DNA of 40,014 nucleotides from Oscillospiraceae bacterium (GCA_031266365.1 JAISBE010000009.1:1-40014); one strand, 5' to 3'. Counted from the first letter of the stretch, positions 1 through 8,902 are shown. Notes: generated by a model from the letters alone, not told the origin. Translations and numbers: made by a program.

Positions 1-4
1 CGCA

Positions 5-148
5 GCGCGAAGCAAGTAAAGCTTAGCTAAAACCCAAACCGAGATCATTTGCCAAAAATTCAGCGGAGCGCGTGCCCGCTTTTTTGCAGTGAAAAATTTG
101 CTCTAATTTTCAAAATTCACAATGCACTCTGGTCTTTTTAGGCAAATG
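5..148. repeat. Dispersed repeat, copy at left edge
   Basis: This stretch resembles 39771-39911 near the other end of the window. Shared blocks include GCTAAAACCCAAA, GATCATT, CAAAAATTCAGCGGAG and a GCTCT motif, in the same order and spacing, with scattered substitutions. No reading frame is conserved between copies. The rest of the stretch up to 512 holds no recognisable gene and no clear terminator for the Clp gene that ends at 513. Confidence 0.7.
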
Positions 149-512
149 CGTTATTTTTTGCGCAAAAAATATTCTTGTGGGTTATTGGCATTTATACACT
201 TATGCACGGCGAAAATTTTATTAGCACGGAAAACTTTGGAAATAAAGGGCAGTCTGAGAAGCTTTTTTGCTAAAAACTGAAATCCTTAACCGCGCCACGT
301 TTCGCTGCGTGTTTAAAAAGTACCCGCAGGAGCCTTTGCATGGCACCGATAACTGGTTAAATTGCCAACGAGAATCATGTTTAAACGGCTGTGAAGTTAA
401 GCTTCAAACCTCTTTAGTACGCCCTTGCTGCTGAGTTCATTTTTTAAGCTTTGTGATTGACGGTCTGGAGAACCAGGCTTTCGCGCAAATATGGTCCTTT
501 GAAAAATTAATA

Positions 513-2789
513 CTACTGATCTAGTTCTGATATTGCATCCAATGATAATGAATCATCATTTCCCTTTTTGAGGGTGACTTTGCTCAAATTATCTTGCGTT
601 TCAACTAACCTCGCTGTGATTCTGTCTTCCACCTCTTTGCGGATTAAATTGCGCAGATCGCGTGCACCACTTTTGCCTCCTATTGCATGCTCAGCGAGCC
701 ATTGCGCTGCCTCGTCCGTATATTCAAAATCTATCCCTCTTTCGGAAAGAGTTTCTATATATTCGTCCAGCATAAGCCGCGCTATGGCCACAAAATCCTC
801 AACAGAAAGGTTTTTAAATACAATCACTTCGTCTATTCTGCTTAAAAATTCAGGTCTTAAAAAATCTGAAAGCGCTTTCATTGCTTTTTCTTTTGTTATT
901 TGACTTTCGCTCTTTGTGAAGCCAAGTGCTCCTTCTTTTTTATCACTGCCCGCGTTGGACGTCATAATAATCACAGTATTTTCAAAATTGACAAGTCGCC
1001 CATGAGAATCCGTAATTTTTCCTTCATCGAGTATTTGAAGAAGTATATTCATAACATCTGGATGAGCTTTTTCAATTTCATCTAAAAGTAAAACAGAATA
1101 TGGTTGTCTCCTAACTTTTTCCGTCATCTGGCCTGATTCATCATAGCCTATATACCCCGGTGGCGAACCAATTAAACGGGAAACGGCGTGCTTTTCCATA
1201 AATTCCGACATATCCATACGAATTAATGTTTCAGGCGTATCGAATAATTCCGCTGCCAAAACTTTCACAAGCTCTGTTTTCCCCACACCGGTCGGGCCAA
1301 CGAATATAAAGGAAGCTGGGCGTCTGCGCGGACTTATTTGAACTCTATTGCGTCTAATCGACGTCGCGATAGCTTTTACGCTTTCGTTTTGTCCGACTAT
1401 TTTTTTGAGCAAATTACCTTCCAAATTGCCAAGCTTTTTTAGCTCGTTTGCTTGAATTTTGCTTGAAGGTATCCCAGTCCAAAGCTCTATCACGCGCGCG
1501 ATATCCTCTTCTGTTACTTCAACTTTTGCTGCATTTTTTGAAGCCGATTCTATCTTACTTTCTAACCGTGCGATTTCGCAGCGAGTTTTTGCCAATTGTT
1601 CGTAATTAACTTTAGTCTGATTAGCTTCGATATCTTCTGCGTTGGCTTTGAGTTCGCTTATCTCAGCTTTTAGAGAATCGTAGTTTTCGCGGGTGATGTC
1701 GCGCAAAGCTGCACAGGCACACGATTCATCCAAAAGATCTATAGCTTTATCCGGTAAAAAGCGGTCAGATATATATCTCTCTGAGAGCACGACTATTTTT
1801 TTGATCAATTTTTCAGAAATGGAAATGCGATGAAATTGTTCATAGTAAGATTTCACGCCTAGCAGTACTTTTGTTGTATCTTTTATTGAGGGTTCCTTAA
1901 CAGTTACCGGCTGAAATCTTCGCTCTAAAGCGGAATCTTTTTCTATATATTTACGATATTCTGTGAAAGTGGTTGCACCTATCACTTGAATCTCGCCTCT
2001 GGACATCGCGGGTTTTAAAATATTTGCAGCATTCATAGTGCCGTCAGCATCGCCTGATCCAATGAGGCTGTGAACTTCATCGATAAACAAAATAATATTC
2101 TTCTCAGCCTTAACCTCTTCTATTAACCCACGCATACGGCTCTCAAACTGTCCTCGAAATTGTGTTCCGGCAACAAGTGCAGTCATATCTAATAGATGAA
2201 CCTCTTTGTTTTTTAACCGAGAGGGTATATTTCCACTTGCAATGCATAGAGCTAACCCTTCTGCGATTGCAGTTTTTCCAACTCCTGGTTCGCCTATTAA
2301 GCATGGATTATTTTTCGTCCTGCGGGATAAAATTTGAACTACTCTTTCTATCTCGTTGTCTCTACCGACAACACAATCAAGTTTCCCTATTCTCGCTTTT
2401 TCAGTTAGGTTGTAAGAAAACATATCGATATGCTTTCTTTTTTGTTTTTTATTAATTCTTTTTTTATCTTTGGTTTGCTTGTTATTATCCGGAATATTCC
2501 CAGGCAAAACCTGTTTTAAAAAGGGAAACGTGGCTGCTCCGCCAGGAATAAACCCCTCAAAAGGGTTTTCACCGTCCGCTAACCCTTCCATACTCATAAG
2601 TTCCCCCATTTGCTCCATCATGTCGTTAATATCATCCTCTGAGAGGCCCATTTTTTCAATAATATCTCCCACAGGCTTTATCCCCATATTCTTAGCGCAA
2701 ATTAAGCACAGTCCTTCTGTGGAAGAGCCTTCTTTATCCTGTGCGATGAAAACAATCGCAGGACGTTTCTTGCAACGTGAACAAATCAT
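513..2789 (-). CDS. Clp protease ATP-binding subunit (ClpC/ClpE-like, zinc-finger N-terminus)
   Basis: HSP100/Clp unfoldase that should feed substrates to ClpP in the cytosol. The 758-residue protein starts with a probable zinc finger (C3, C6, C28, C31) instead of the usual Clp N-domain repeat, as in ClpE-type proteins. Two AAA+ modules follow: Walker A GEPGVGKT at 166-173 with Walker B near 233-238, then GPTGVGKT at 498-505 with LLLDEIEKAHP near 568-578. Between them, residues 395-410 (VNYEQLAKTRCEIARLE) resemble a UVR motif. An LGF tripeptide at 622-624 sits where ClpP-binding loops occur. The start has AAGGAG about 7 bases upstream. It lies upstream of pgsA in the same direction, 68 bases apart. 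ClpC versus ClpE cannot be settled here, so no symbol is given. Confidence 0.93.
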   Translation of the reverse strand: MICSRCKKRPAIVFIAQDKEGSSTEGLCLICAKNMGIKPVGDIIEKMGLSEDDINDMMEQMGELMSMEGLADGENPFEGFIPGGAATFPFLKQVLPGNIPDNNKQTKDKKRINKKQKRKHIDMFSYNLTEKARIGKLDCVVGRDNEIERVVQILSRRTKNNPCLIGEPGVGKTAIAEGLALCIASGNIPSRLKNKEVHLLDMTALVAGTQFRGQFESRMRGLIEEVKAEKNIILFIDEVHSLIGSGDADGTMNAANILKPAMSRGEIQVIGATTFTEYRKYIEKDSALERRFQPVTVKEPSIKDTTKVLLGVKSYYEQFHRISISEKLIKKIVVLSERYISDRFLPDKAIDLLDESCACAALRDITRENYDSLKAEISELKANAEDIEANQTKVNYEQLAKTRCEIARLESKIESASKNAAKVEVTEEDIARVIELWTGIPSSKIQANELKKLGNLEGNLLKKIVGQNESVKAIATSIRRNRVQISPRRRPASFIFVGPTGVGKTELVKVLAAELFDTPETLIRMDMSEFMEKHAVSRLIGSPPGYIGYDESGQMTEKVRRQPYSVLLLDEIEKAHPDVMNILLQILDEGKITDSHGRLVNFENTVIIMTSNAGSDKKEGALGFTKSESQITKEKAMKALSDFLRPEFLSRIDEVIVFKNLSVEDFVAIARLMLDEYIETLSERGIDFEYTDEAAQWLAEHAIGGKSGARDLRNLIRKEVEDRITARLVETQDNLSKVTLKKGNDDSLSLDAISELDQ

Positions 2790-2857
2790 ATAAATCTCCT
2801 TAATTAGACGTTAAACATTGGATACCCCCGTTGGAAAAGATAAAAATTTCTTCTATT

Positions 2858-3442
2858 TCATATTTCCCGATTTTTGACAAGATCTAAAAATACAATAAAA
2901 TATTTAAACAATGCAAAAATCATAATCGCTGTGGTAATCGACATAAGCGTGACTGCAATCGCAGGGTTATCAATACCAAATTGAGCTTTTAACCAAATAA
3001 TAATTATAGCAGAAAAATAAAAAAGAACCGTACCTAGCTTGCCATACCATTTTGCGGCAGGAGGAGGAATATTTAATTTAAGCAAAACCGCACCTGCAAG
3101 CAGCATCAAAAACTCTTTTATAAATAACACAGAGACAAATACTATAATTTCCTGAAATTTTATTCCCATACAAACCACTACAGTGGCAAGTGTTAATTTA
3201 TCTGCGATAGGATCTAAAACTTTACCTAATTTTGTTATTTGGTTGTATTTTCTGGCGATTATTCCATCGAGTATATCGCTTACTGCAGAAAAAACAAGCA
3301 CTAAAACGGCATTGATATAATTTTCTTTTAAAAAAAAGTAGCTACAGGGGATTATCAAGAAAATTCTCAACAAAGATAGTAAATTAGGGATAGTAAAAAC
3401 CCTTTTTACAGTACTACTTAAGCTTCTCTTATTGAAAATCAA
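2858..3442 (-). CDS. pgsA: CDP-diacylglycerol-glycerol-3-phosphate 3-phosphatidyltransferase
   Basis: Membrane enzyme that makes phosphatidylglycerol phosphate, the committed step to phosphatidylglycerol and cardiolipin. The CDP-alcohol phosphatidyltransferase signature is complete: D56, D59-G60, A63-R64, G73, D77 and D81. The 194-residue length is typical for bacterial PgsA, and several hydrophobic stretches (about 18-38, 44-56, 84-100, 103-125, 136-151, 157-180) fit a multi-pass protein. The start is TTG, preceded by GAGGGGAGGG, which makes a strong ribosome site. Other members of the superfamily (phosphatidylserine or cardiolipin synthases) share the motif, but overall length and the N-terminal TIPNLLSLLRI segment favour PgsA. 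Confidence 0.9.
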   Translation of the reverse strand: MIFNKRSLSSTVKRVFTIPNLLSLLRIFLIIPCSYFFLKENYINAVLVLVFSAVSDILDGIIARKYNQITKLGKVLDPIADKLTLATVVVCMGIKFQEIIVFVSVLFIKEFLMLLAGAVLLKLNIPPPAAKWYGKLGTVLFYFSAIIIIWLKAQFGIDNPAIAVTLMSITTAIMIFALFKYFIVFLDLVKNREI

Positions 3443-3537
3443 ATATCCCTCCCCTCTTTAATAAAATTATTTTTTTATTTATGCAGATTATAAATGTTTA
3501 TATATTTTCATATAAAAATATTTTATCCTTAATACAT

Positions 3538-4245
3538 TTAATATATTTTCGAAAAAACAACATTAAAAATTTCGTAAATAGGGTTATGGTAATATATCTC
3601 CTTAAATATTAATGTTTTATTGATGATATTATCAGAAAATATTTCTGGAGTGTTTTTCATAATCGGCAAAACTAAGCGAATTGCCATTAATATCAGTATG
3701 ATAAGTATAGTGTATTCCAAAAATCCTAAAATTGCTCCACAAGCAGAGTTAATTTGGCTCAAAACAGGGATGGCAAATATTTTGCGAGTTGTTCTGCGAA
3801 TAATCCCAAACAGAGCGTAAAAAATGATAGAAAAAATAACAAATAAAACAGCTTTGATTATGTAAATATAAGCTGGCGATAATAATTCGCAAATTGCATT
3901 ATCCATTTCCTCAGAACGGTTCGAGTTTAAAAGCAAGTTTAGTTTTTTATTAACGCCGAGGTAAGGGAATAATTGAGATAGTTGATTTGGGAAATTATTG
4001 AGAAAATTTTCGGGGCCTAAATGCTTTATATTACTTAAATTTTCAGAAATTTGGGAATTAACCTTTTCTTTTATGAATCCGTTGTAAATAAATTCAGCCA
4101 AAATTGGAGATAGATAAGTCGCCATTGTCAATGTGAGAATAGACCTTACAAACCCTAAAACAGATTCAATAAATCCTTTTTTATATCCTAAAACTACAGA
4201 AACTATCGCTAAAATCAATAAGATAAGGTCAAGAAATATGTTCAA
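3538..4245 (-). CDS. CvpA-family membrane protein
   Basis: A 235-residue protein with the N-terminal CvpA-type pattern: a hydrophobic helix, then GYKKGFIESVLGFVRSI, then a second helix. Further membrane segments lie near 131-148 and 170-192. A hydrophilic insert at about 60-125 separates the helices. CvpA-family proteins are linked to colicin V production in enterobacteria and to envelope processes elsewhere, but no biochemical activity is assigned. The start is TTG with AGAGGGAAG upstream. It may be co-transcribed with pgsA, which lies 95 bases downstream. Confidence 0.75.
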   Translation of the reverse strand: MNIFLDLILLILAIVSVVLGYKKGFIESVLGFVRSILTLTMATYLSPILAEFIYNGFIKEKVNSQISENLSNIKHLGPENFLNNFPNQLSQLFPYLGVNKKLNLLLNSNRSEEMDNAICELLSPAYIYIIKAVLFVIFSIIFYALFGIIRRTTRKIFAIPVLSQINSACGAILGFLEYTILIILILMAIRLVLPIMKNTPEIFSDNIINKTLIFKEIYYHNPIYEIFNVVFSKIY

Positions 4246-4576
4246 AATAATTCTTCCCTCTTAGTTAATTCATTCCATTTAACTATAACACATTTAAATT
4301 AAGTTAGCAATATTATAGCATACTAATCTTAATCTAATAATACTTCCATTAATTTTTAAAATAACAATTACCTCAAAGCCATTGTGCATGGTTTACTGCA
4401 CTTAAACTAGAATATCTAAATATTATTTTATATTGGCTTAAAGTATTTGTCAATGATTTTGCAAAAAGAAGCTTTTTAAACGTGTTTATTTAAAAAAGTT
4501 TATCTATACTATGAATTTAATGAAGGAATAGTATTAAATTTGCTTATAAAGTTAGTGGCAAATATTTACTCACATT
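4246..4576. other. AT-rich non-coding stretch
   Basis: This is AT-rich DNA between the CvpA-like gene and the terminator of the first secreted protein. I see no open frame with a ribosome site, no repeat and no RNA gene. It probably contains the promoter of the CvpA-pgsA-Clp direction, but no convincing -35/-10 pair stood out. Confidence 0.5.
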
Positions 4577-4600
4577 AAAAAACCCGCTAATAATAGCGGG
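4577..4600 (-). terminator. Rho-independent terminator
   Basis: Read on the minus strand, a perfect 7-bp stem (CCCGCTA, loop TTAT, TAGCGGG) is followed by six T. It lies 41 bases after the stop codon of the secreted-protein gene ending at 4641. Confidence 0.9.
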
Positions 4601-4640
4601 CTTCGTAAAAATTGATCATTTTCATTATATAATTTATATA

Positions 4641-5171
4641 TTACCATTTAAGACTAACTATAACATAAGGTGCTGCTGCGCCTTCAGGAATGAAGTTTAT
4701 TTCCGCGCCAATGCAATCAGCTGGCACATTTATCGGTGGCAATTTATTGGCTTGCTGGGATGGTAATAGCGTGCTAATAGCAGGTTCTTTTCCACCGTTT
4801 AATCCTAATTTATAGCACTCCACTTTGTTCCAAGCTGGGATGGCTCCGATGGGCGTACCAGGTGCTACCGCTCCGGTCGTTACAGTTATAATTATAGCTT
4901 GGTTATGCGGCGGCGCGCCAGGCGCATTTTGAGCATTTATATGAAACTGTACAGGTATATTGTGCCCAACTTGAGTGATTACCGTAGGGCTGACGTTATT
5001 TGCCCCAAAAAGTTCGCCATTGACCGTTTGAACCCTTGAACTTGGCAATGAGCCGAGGTTGTCTGGATCAGCAGGCTTTATAAGGATTTGTAATGCTTGA
5101 GCTGGAACACTTGCTGTTACAGCAGCTGAAGCTAATAATCCTGCTGTGACTAAAGAAAGTAATTTTTTCAT
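4641..5171 (-). CDS. Small secreted protein, paralogue of the gene at 5418-5960
   Basis: I do not recognise a named family. The 176-residue protein has a classical Sec signal peptide (MKKLLSLVTAGLLASAAVTA, probable cleavage after PAQA at about 26). The mature part is rich in Pro, Ala, Asn and Val and ends in a strand-like VIVSLKW. It aligns with its neighbour in LQIxIKPxDxDxxGSLP just after the signal peptide, in GExFG, and in the terminal tryptophan. There is no lipobox, LPXTG motif or transmembrane anchor, so it is probably released or held non-covalently. The start is ATG with GGAAGG about 11 bases upstream. Its mature domain is not visibly related to the larger family at 14.5-29.8 kb, although the signal peptides are similar in style. 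Confidence 0.85.
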   Translation of the reverse strand: MKKLLSLVTAGLLASAAVTASVPAQALQILIKPADPDNLGSLPSSRVQTVNGELFGANNVSPTVITQVGHNIPVQFHINAQNAPGAPPHNQAIIITVTTGAVAPGTPIGAIPAWNKVECYKLGLNGGKEPAISTLLPSQQANKLPPINVPADCIGAEINFIPEGAAAPYVIVSLKW

Positions 5172-5247
5172 AATAACATTTTCCTTCCATTAATAAAAAC
5201 TAATTTATGATTTTGTGTTGAGATTAAGTTTAACCAAAAAGCTAAAA

Positions 5248-5308
5248 TATCGCCTCCTTAACTATCATAATTTCATTATATTAAATAAAAGATTATTTTT
5301 ATTTCTTT
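5248..5308 (-). promoter_or_regulatory. Shared upstream element with TATAAT and an isolated AAGGAGG
   Basis: These 61 bases are repeated without change at 6031-6091, each time upstream of one of the two paralogous secreted-protein genes, while surrounding DNA differs. On the minus strand it contains TATAAT (5275-5280) and, about 15 bases later, AAGGAGG (5253-5259). That site is about 80 bases before the start codon and has no conserved open frame after it. A good -35 box is not visible. AAGGAGG near a predicted 5' end recalls the STAB-SD elements that stabilise some Gram-positive mRNAs. This role is inference. Confidence 0.6.
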
Positions 5309-5417
5309 TCAGTATATAATATATAAAATTTTATTATTTTTAATAATTATTTAATCAAACTATCACATAAAATATAATGCCGTCATAGATTCATATTTAT
5401 TATGAATAATTGGTGTG

Positions 5418-5960
5418 TTACCACCTAATGGTAACTACAGCATAAAGCATACCTAGCACAGTATCCGACAGCCACACTTCCATACCGGTAGAAGTGTCGT
5501 ACGGTACTTGAAATTGTGGCAATTCGTTAATCGTATTTGATCTTACTAGAGTTGAGCCAAGTAGGGTTTTTGCATTCCCGTTGCCCAGTTGATAACTTTC
5601 TAATTTATACCAATCTTGATAAGCTCCTGCTATTCCCAACATCAACCCAAGTGGCTGAGCACCTGTTTGGATGTTTAAATTTACATGATTATTTTGTGGC
5701 ACTATTCCATTTTCGTACCACACGTTTAATAGCAGCGGTATTAAAGGTGTATTAACCTGTGTGGTCACTAAAGGCATGTTACCAGCTTGACCGAAAATTT
5801 CTCCTATTCCTTGCCGCACCGTAGTGGTCGGCAGGGAACCGGGGATATCTCCGTCAGAAGGCTTTATGGCAATTTGCAGTGCTTGAACTGGGAATACACT
5901 AGCTACAGCAGTAGCTGAAAACAATAGGCTTTTTGCGATAAAAGACAGTAACTTTTTCAT
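5418..5960 (-). CDS. Small secreted protein, paralogue of the gene at 4641-5171
   Basis: A 180-residue exported protein of unknown function. The signal peptide is MKKLLSFIAKSLLFSATAVA with probable cleavage after VQA near residue 27. The mature part starts LQIAIKPSDGDIPGSLP, very close to the paralogue, and ends VVTIRW, again a hydrophobic-alternating strand closed by tryptophan. The middle differs strongly and has more aromatic residues (WYENG, YQDWYKLE, MEVWL). The start is ATG with AAGGGG upstream. It is transcribed in the same direction as its paralogue but has its own copy of the upstream element. The pair looks like a tandem duplication. Confidence 0.85.
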   Translation of the reverse strand: MKKLLSFIAKSLLFSATAVASVFPVQALQIAIKPSDGDIPGSLPTTTVRQGIGEIFGQAGNMPLVTTQVNTPLIPLLLNVWYENGIVPQNNHVNLNIQTGAQPLGLMLGIAGAYQDWYKLESYQLGNGNAKTLLGSTLVRSNTINELPQFQVPYDTSTGMEVWLSDTVLGMLYAVVTIRW

Positions 5961-6030
5961 AGTAACATTTCCCCTTCATAAAATAAAAATTAATTTGCGA
6001 TTTTACGTTAAAGAATCAGTTTGTTAAAAA

Positions 6031-6091
6031 TATCGCCTCCTTAACTATCATAATTTCATTATATTAAATAAAAGATTATTTTTATTTCTTT
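6031..6091 (-). promoter_or_regulatory. Second copy of the shared 61-bp upstream element
   Basis: Identical to 5248-5308, with TATAAT on the minus strand followed by AAGGAGG about 75 bases before the start codon at 5960. Perfect conservation between copies, while the adjoining leader differs, argues for function or very recent duplication. Confidence 0.6.
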
Positions 6092-6335
6092 TTCAGTGCA
6101 TAATCTATAAAATTTTTAAATTATATCTGATTTTATTGTAAATATATAATATATAAAATTAAATTACTTTACAAAGCAAGGAATGCGCCGCAAAATTGAT
6201 GTAAAAATTTAGAAAGTGATTTTTCGAAATTATTTTAATTTCCTTGCAGCTGTTAATTTTGAGATTATTGTTTTTTCAAAAAAATTCTCCATTCGACCTG
6301 AATTTAAATTTTGTCAAAATCAGTTTTTGGAATAC

Positions 6336-6364
6336 TTGACATCACAAAATTTTTCTTATATAAT
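6336..6364 (+). promoter_or_regulatory. Sigma-A type promoter of the ylxM-ffh operon
   Basis: TTGACA at 6336-6341, a 17-base spacer and TATAAT at 6359-6364 match the consensus exactly. The predicted transcript starts near 6371, inside the left arm of a perfect hairpin, and runs into ylxM about 110 bases later. Confidence 0.9.
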
Positions 6365-6367
6365 AAG

Positions 6368-6396
6368 CATGTGTAAAGCTGAAAACTTTACACATG
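6368..6396 (+). promoter_or_regulatory. Perfect 11-bp inverted repeat at the transcript 5' end
   Basis: CATGTGTAAAG and CTTTACACATG pair perfectly around the loop CTGAAAA, starting 3 bases after the -10 box. As RNA it would cap the 5' end with a stable hairpin. As DNA it could be a repressor operator. No T-run follows, so it is not a terminator. Confidence 0.7.
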
Positions 6397-6481
6397 TTCG
6401 TTTGTTTAAGTTTATTTGGGGCATGTATCTTTTAGAAATAAGAGGAAAATATATATTTTTTTTGCTTGAGGAGCGACTAAA

Positions 6482-6844
6482 GTGGGTAAAAATCTGGAGT
6501 TTTCCAGTTTATTGGATTTTTATGGAGACATGCTCACTGAAAAGCAGCGTGAAGTTATAAAATATTACTATAATGAAGATTTATCGCTTTCTGAAATAGC
6601 ATATAATCATGGAATTAGCAGGCAGGGCGTTCGCGATGCCATAAAAAGGGCGGAAGAGCAACTCCTCGATATGGAGAAAAAATTAGGGTTAGTGAAAAAA
6701 TTTCGTGAAATGCTAAAAGGGCTAGAGGAAATTTGTTTAGAGGCGCGAAAAATAAAAGAATGCAATAAAAAATTTATATTTTCAAAAGATATTTATAATT
6801 GCGCGCAAGAGATAGAAAAAGTGGCTTTAGAATTGCTTGAGTGA
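6482..6844 (+). CDS. ylxM: YlxM-type DNA-binding protein (UPF0122)
   Basis: Helix-turn-helix protein that commonly precedes ffh in Firmicutes and is thought to be linked to the signal recognition particle pathway. The N-terminal half (about 12-65) has the sigma-region-4-like fold pattern: LTEKQREVIKYYYNEDLSLS, then EIAYNHGISRQGVRDAIKRA. The C-terminal half is a charged helix. Length is 120 residues. The start is GTG at 6482 with GAGGAG about 9 bases upstream. A longer frame on the same strand at 6216-6560 overlaps it but has no homology or ribosome site. It is first in the operon, 41 bases before ffh. Confidence 0.9.
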   Translation: MGKNLEFSSLLDFYGDMLTEKQREVIKYYYNEDLSLSEIAYNHGISRQGVRDAIKRAEEQLLDMEKKLGLVKKFREMLKGLEEICLEARKIKECNKKFIFSKDIYNCAQEIEKVALELLE

Positions 6845-6885
6845 GTTGCTGTTTTTCGATTAGCGAGTAAAAAGGAGAGATGAAG

Positions 6886-8232
6886 GTGGCATTTGAAGGT
6901 CTTTCTGAAAAATTGTCAGCAGCCTTTAAACGCTTGAAGGCAAAAGGGAAACTTTCAAAAAAAGATGTGCAAGACGCTATGCGTGAGGTGCGTTTGGCCC
7001 TGTTAGCGGCGGACGTTAACTACAAAGTGGCTAAAGATTTTACCAATAAAATTGTTGAGCGCTCGATAGGTAAGCAGGTTATGGAAAGCTTAACTCCAGT
7101 TCAAATGGTGATTAAAATTGTGAACGAAGAGCTCTGCGATTTGATGGGTAAACAGCAGGTGCGCCTTGAAGTGTCTTCAAAGCCTCCGACCATTATTATG
7201 CTATGTGGTCTTCAGGGATCAGGCAAAACGACCCACGCGGCGAAACTCGCTCTTTCTCAAAAAAAATTTGGGCATAGGCCGCTTCTTGTGGCATGTGATG
7301 TTTATCGGCCTGCGGCTATTACCCAACTTCAAGTTTTAGGAAGTAAAGTTCAAGTTCCAGTTTTTGAGATGAGCAACGAAAATCCTATCAAAATTGCTCG
7401 CAATGCCGTCGCTTATGCTAAAGATCACGGCAACGATATCATAATTTTAGATACTGCAGGAAGGCTGCATATAGATGAAAAGCTAATGGATGAGCTTAAT
7501 AAGATTAAATTTGAAATTAAACCGACCGAAATTTTACTTGTTGTTGATGCAATGACGGGTCAAGATGCCGTGAATGTTGCCAAATCGTTTGACGATCTGT
7601 TAGATATCACAGGGGTAATACTCACTAAGTTAGATGGCGATACGCGTGGTGGATCTGCGCTTTCAATTCGTGCAGTTGTTGGAAAACCCATAAAATTTGT
7701 TGGCACAGGGGAAAAACTTGAAAATTTGGAGCTATTTCATCCCAATAGAATGGCGTCGCGAATACTCGGTATGGGTGATGTGTTAACTTTAATTGAGGAG
7801 GCTGAGAGTAAGCTAGATAAAAAAAAGGCAGAACAATTTGCCCATAAATTGGTCCAAAATAAGCTAGATTTTAACGATTTATTGACTCAGTTTAATCAAA
7901 TCAGGAAGATGGGCCCGCTTAAATCAATTTTATCTAAATTTCCCGGAGTGCAAAACAAATTAGATAATATTAATATTGACGACAGGCAAATAGATAAAAT
8001 GTGCGCGATCATATTTTCTATGACACCAGGCGAAAGGGAAAAACCTGGTATTATAGATTTTTCGCGAAAAAAGCGTATTGCAAAAGGTAGTAGTATGAAA
8101 GTTGAAGATGTGAATCATCTTCTAAAAATGTTAGAAGGCATGCAAAAGATGATCAAACAATTTGGTCCGAAAGGGAAAAAAAGGAAAATGATGGGTCTAC
8201 CAGGCCTTGGTGGTATGAATAATTTCAAATAA
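6886..8232 (+). CDS. ffh: Signal recognition particle protein Ffh (SRP54)
   Basis: GTPase that binds signal peptides on ribosomes and, with 4.5S/6S RNA and FtsY, delivers them to the Sec translocon. I chose GTG at 6886 over ATG at 6880: it gives the family N-terminus MAFEGLSEKL and sits 8 bases after AAAGGAG, whereas the ATG is only 2 bases away. In this 448-residue form the N domain is about 1-95, the P-loop GLQGSGKTT is 108-116, DTAGR 189-193 and TKLDGD 247-252. The methionine-rich M domain lies at the C-terminus and ends in a GMNNFK tail. An active SRP pathway matters here because the window encodes at least 15 exported proteins. The SRP RNA gene is not in the window. Confidence 0.97.
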   Translation: MAFEGLSEKLSAAFKRLKAKGKLSKKDVQDAMREVRLALLAADVNYKVAKDFTNKIVERSIGKQVMESLTPVQMVIKIVNEELCDLMGKQQVRLEVSSKPPTIIMLCGLQGSGKTTHAAKLALSQKKFGHRPLLVACDVYRPAAITQLQVLGSKVQVPVFEMSNENPIKIARNAVAYAKDHGNDIIILDTAGRLHIDEKLMDELNKIKFEIKPTEILLVVDAMTGQDAVNVAKSFDDLLDITGVILTKLDGDTRGGSALSIRAVVGKPIKFVGTGEKLENLELFHPNRMASRILGMGDVLTLIEEAESKLDKKKAEQFAHKLVQNKLDFNDLLTQFNQIRKMGPLKSILSKFPGVQNKLDNINIDDRQIDKMCAIIFSMTPGEREKPGIIDFSRKKRIAKGSSMKVEDVNHLLKMLEGMQKMIKQFGPKGKKRKMMGLPGLGGMNNFK

Positions 8233-8318
8233 CCCAGTTTAAATTATAAAAATATCACATTCCCTTGGATAAATAAAATAACCTATTTTTTAAATTAATT
8301 TATAATGGAGGTAAAAAC

Positions 8319-8561
8319 ATGGCAGTAAAAATTAGACTTCGTCGAATGGGGGCAAAAAAATCTCCCTTCTACCGCATAGTGGTTGCAGATTCTAGGTATC
8401 CGCGCGATGGGCGGTTTATCGAAGAAATAGGTTACTATAACCCTATGGTAGAGCCTTATCTTGTAAAAATAGATGCTGAAAAGGCAAAAAAATGGATTTT
8501 AAATGGCGCACAGCCGACTGATACTGTGAAGGCACTACTTAAAAAGCATGCAATAATATAG
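8319..8561 (+). CDS. rpsP: 30S ribosomal protein S16
   Basis: Small-subunit protein needed for 16S rRNA folding. The 80-residue sequence opens with [20 protein letters not shown] and contains [21 protein letters not shown], both diagnostic. ATG is preceded by GGAGG at the right spacing. It is third in the ylxM-ffh-rpsP-khpA-rimM-trmD run, with an 86-base gap after ffh that holds no clear terminator. Confidence 0.97.
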   Translation: MAVKIRLRRMGAKKSPFYRIVVADSRYPRDGRFIEEIGYYNPMVEPYLVKIDAEKAKKWILNGAQPTDTVKALLKKHAII

Positions 8562-8624
8562 TGCAGCGATTTTCTATGAACTTGCACAATTGATTTTGCG
8601 TGCTACACAGAAGGGGGTGTATCT

Positions 8625-8855
8625 TTGACGCATTTGTTAAAAGTGATTGCTCGCGGTTTAGTTGAAAATCCGGATGATGTTGAGGTGGATGCTGATGAAG
8701 TCAACGAAGACGGTGTGAAAGTTTATCATCTTCATGTCGCCAGTGAAGATATGGGTAGGGTTATTGGTAAGCAAGGCCGGATTGCAACGGCTATTCGCAC
8801 GGTATTGCGCGCGGCAGCTCGCAATGGCCCTAAAATACAGATAGAAATCAATTGA
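8625..8855 (+). CDS. khpA: KH-domain RNA-binding protein KhpA
   Basis: Small RNA-binding protein (76 residues) that in other Gram-positives partners with KhpB/EloR and influences cell elongation and RNA metabolism. The single KH domain carries the GxxG loop in RVIGKQGRIATAIRTVLRA. The start is TTG at 8625, 8 bases after AAGGGGG; no ATG is available. Its place between rpsP and rimM is the usual one. Confidence 0.93.
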   Translation: MTHLLKVIARGLVENPDDVEVDADEVNEDGVKVYHLHVASEDMGRVIGKQGRIATAIRTVLRAAARNGPKIQIEIN

Positions 8856-8902
8856 TTTTTTGATGTTGGGCTTTGAGTTATCAATGTAAAAGAGAATTTT
8901 AT

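Noticed and set aside
5172..5259. Possible leader peptide after AAGGAGG upstream of the gene at 4641.
   Set aside because: Only an ATT start would give a frame there, and the matching stretch at the paralogue (5961-6040) has an early stop, so coding is not conserved.
6216..6560. Plus-strand frame of 114 codons overlapping ylxM.
   Set aside because: It runs across the consensus promoter and hairpin at 6336-6396 and lacks a ribosome site.
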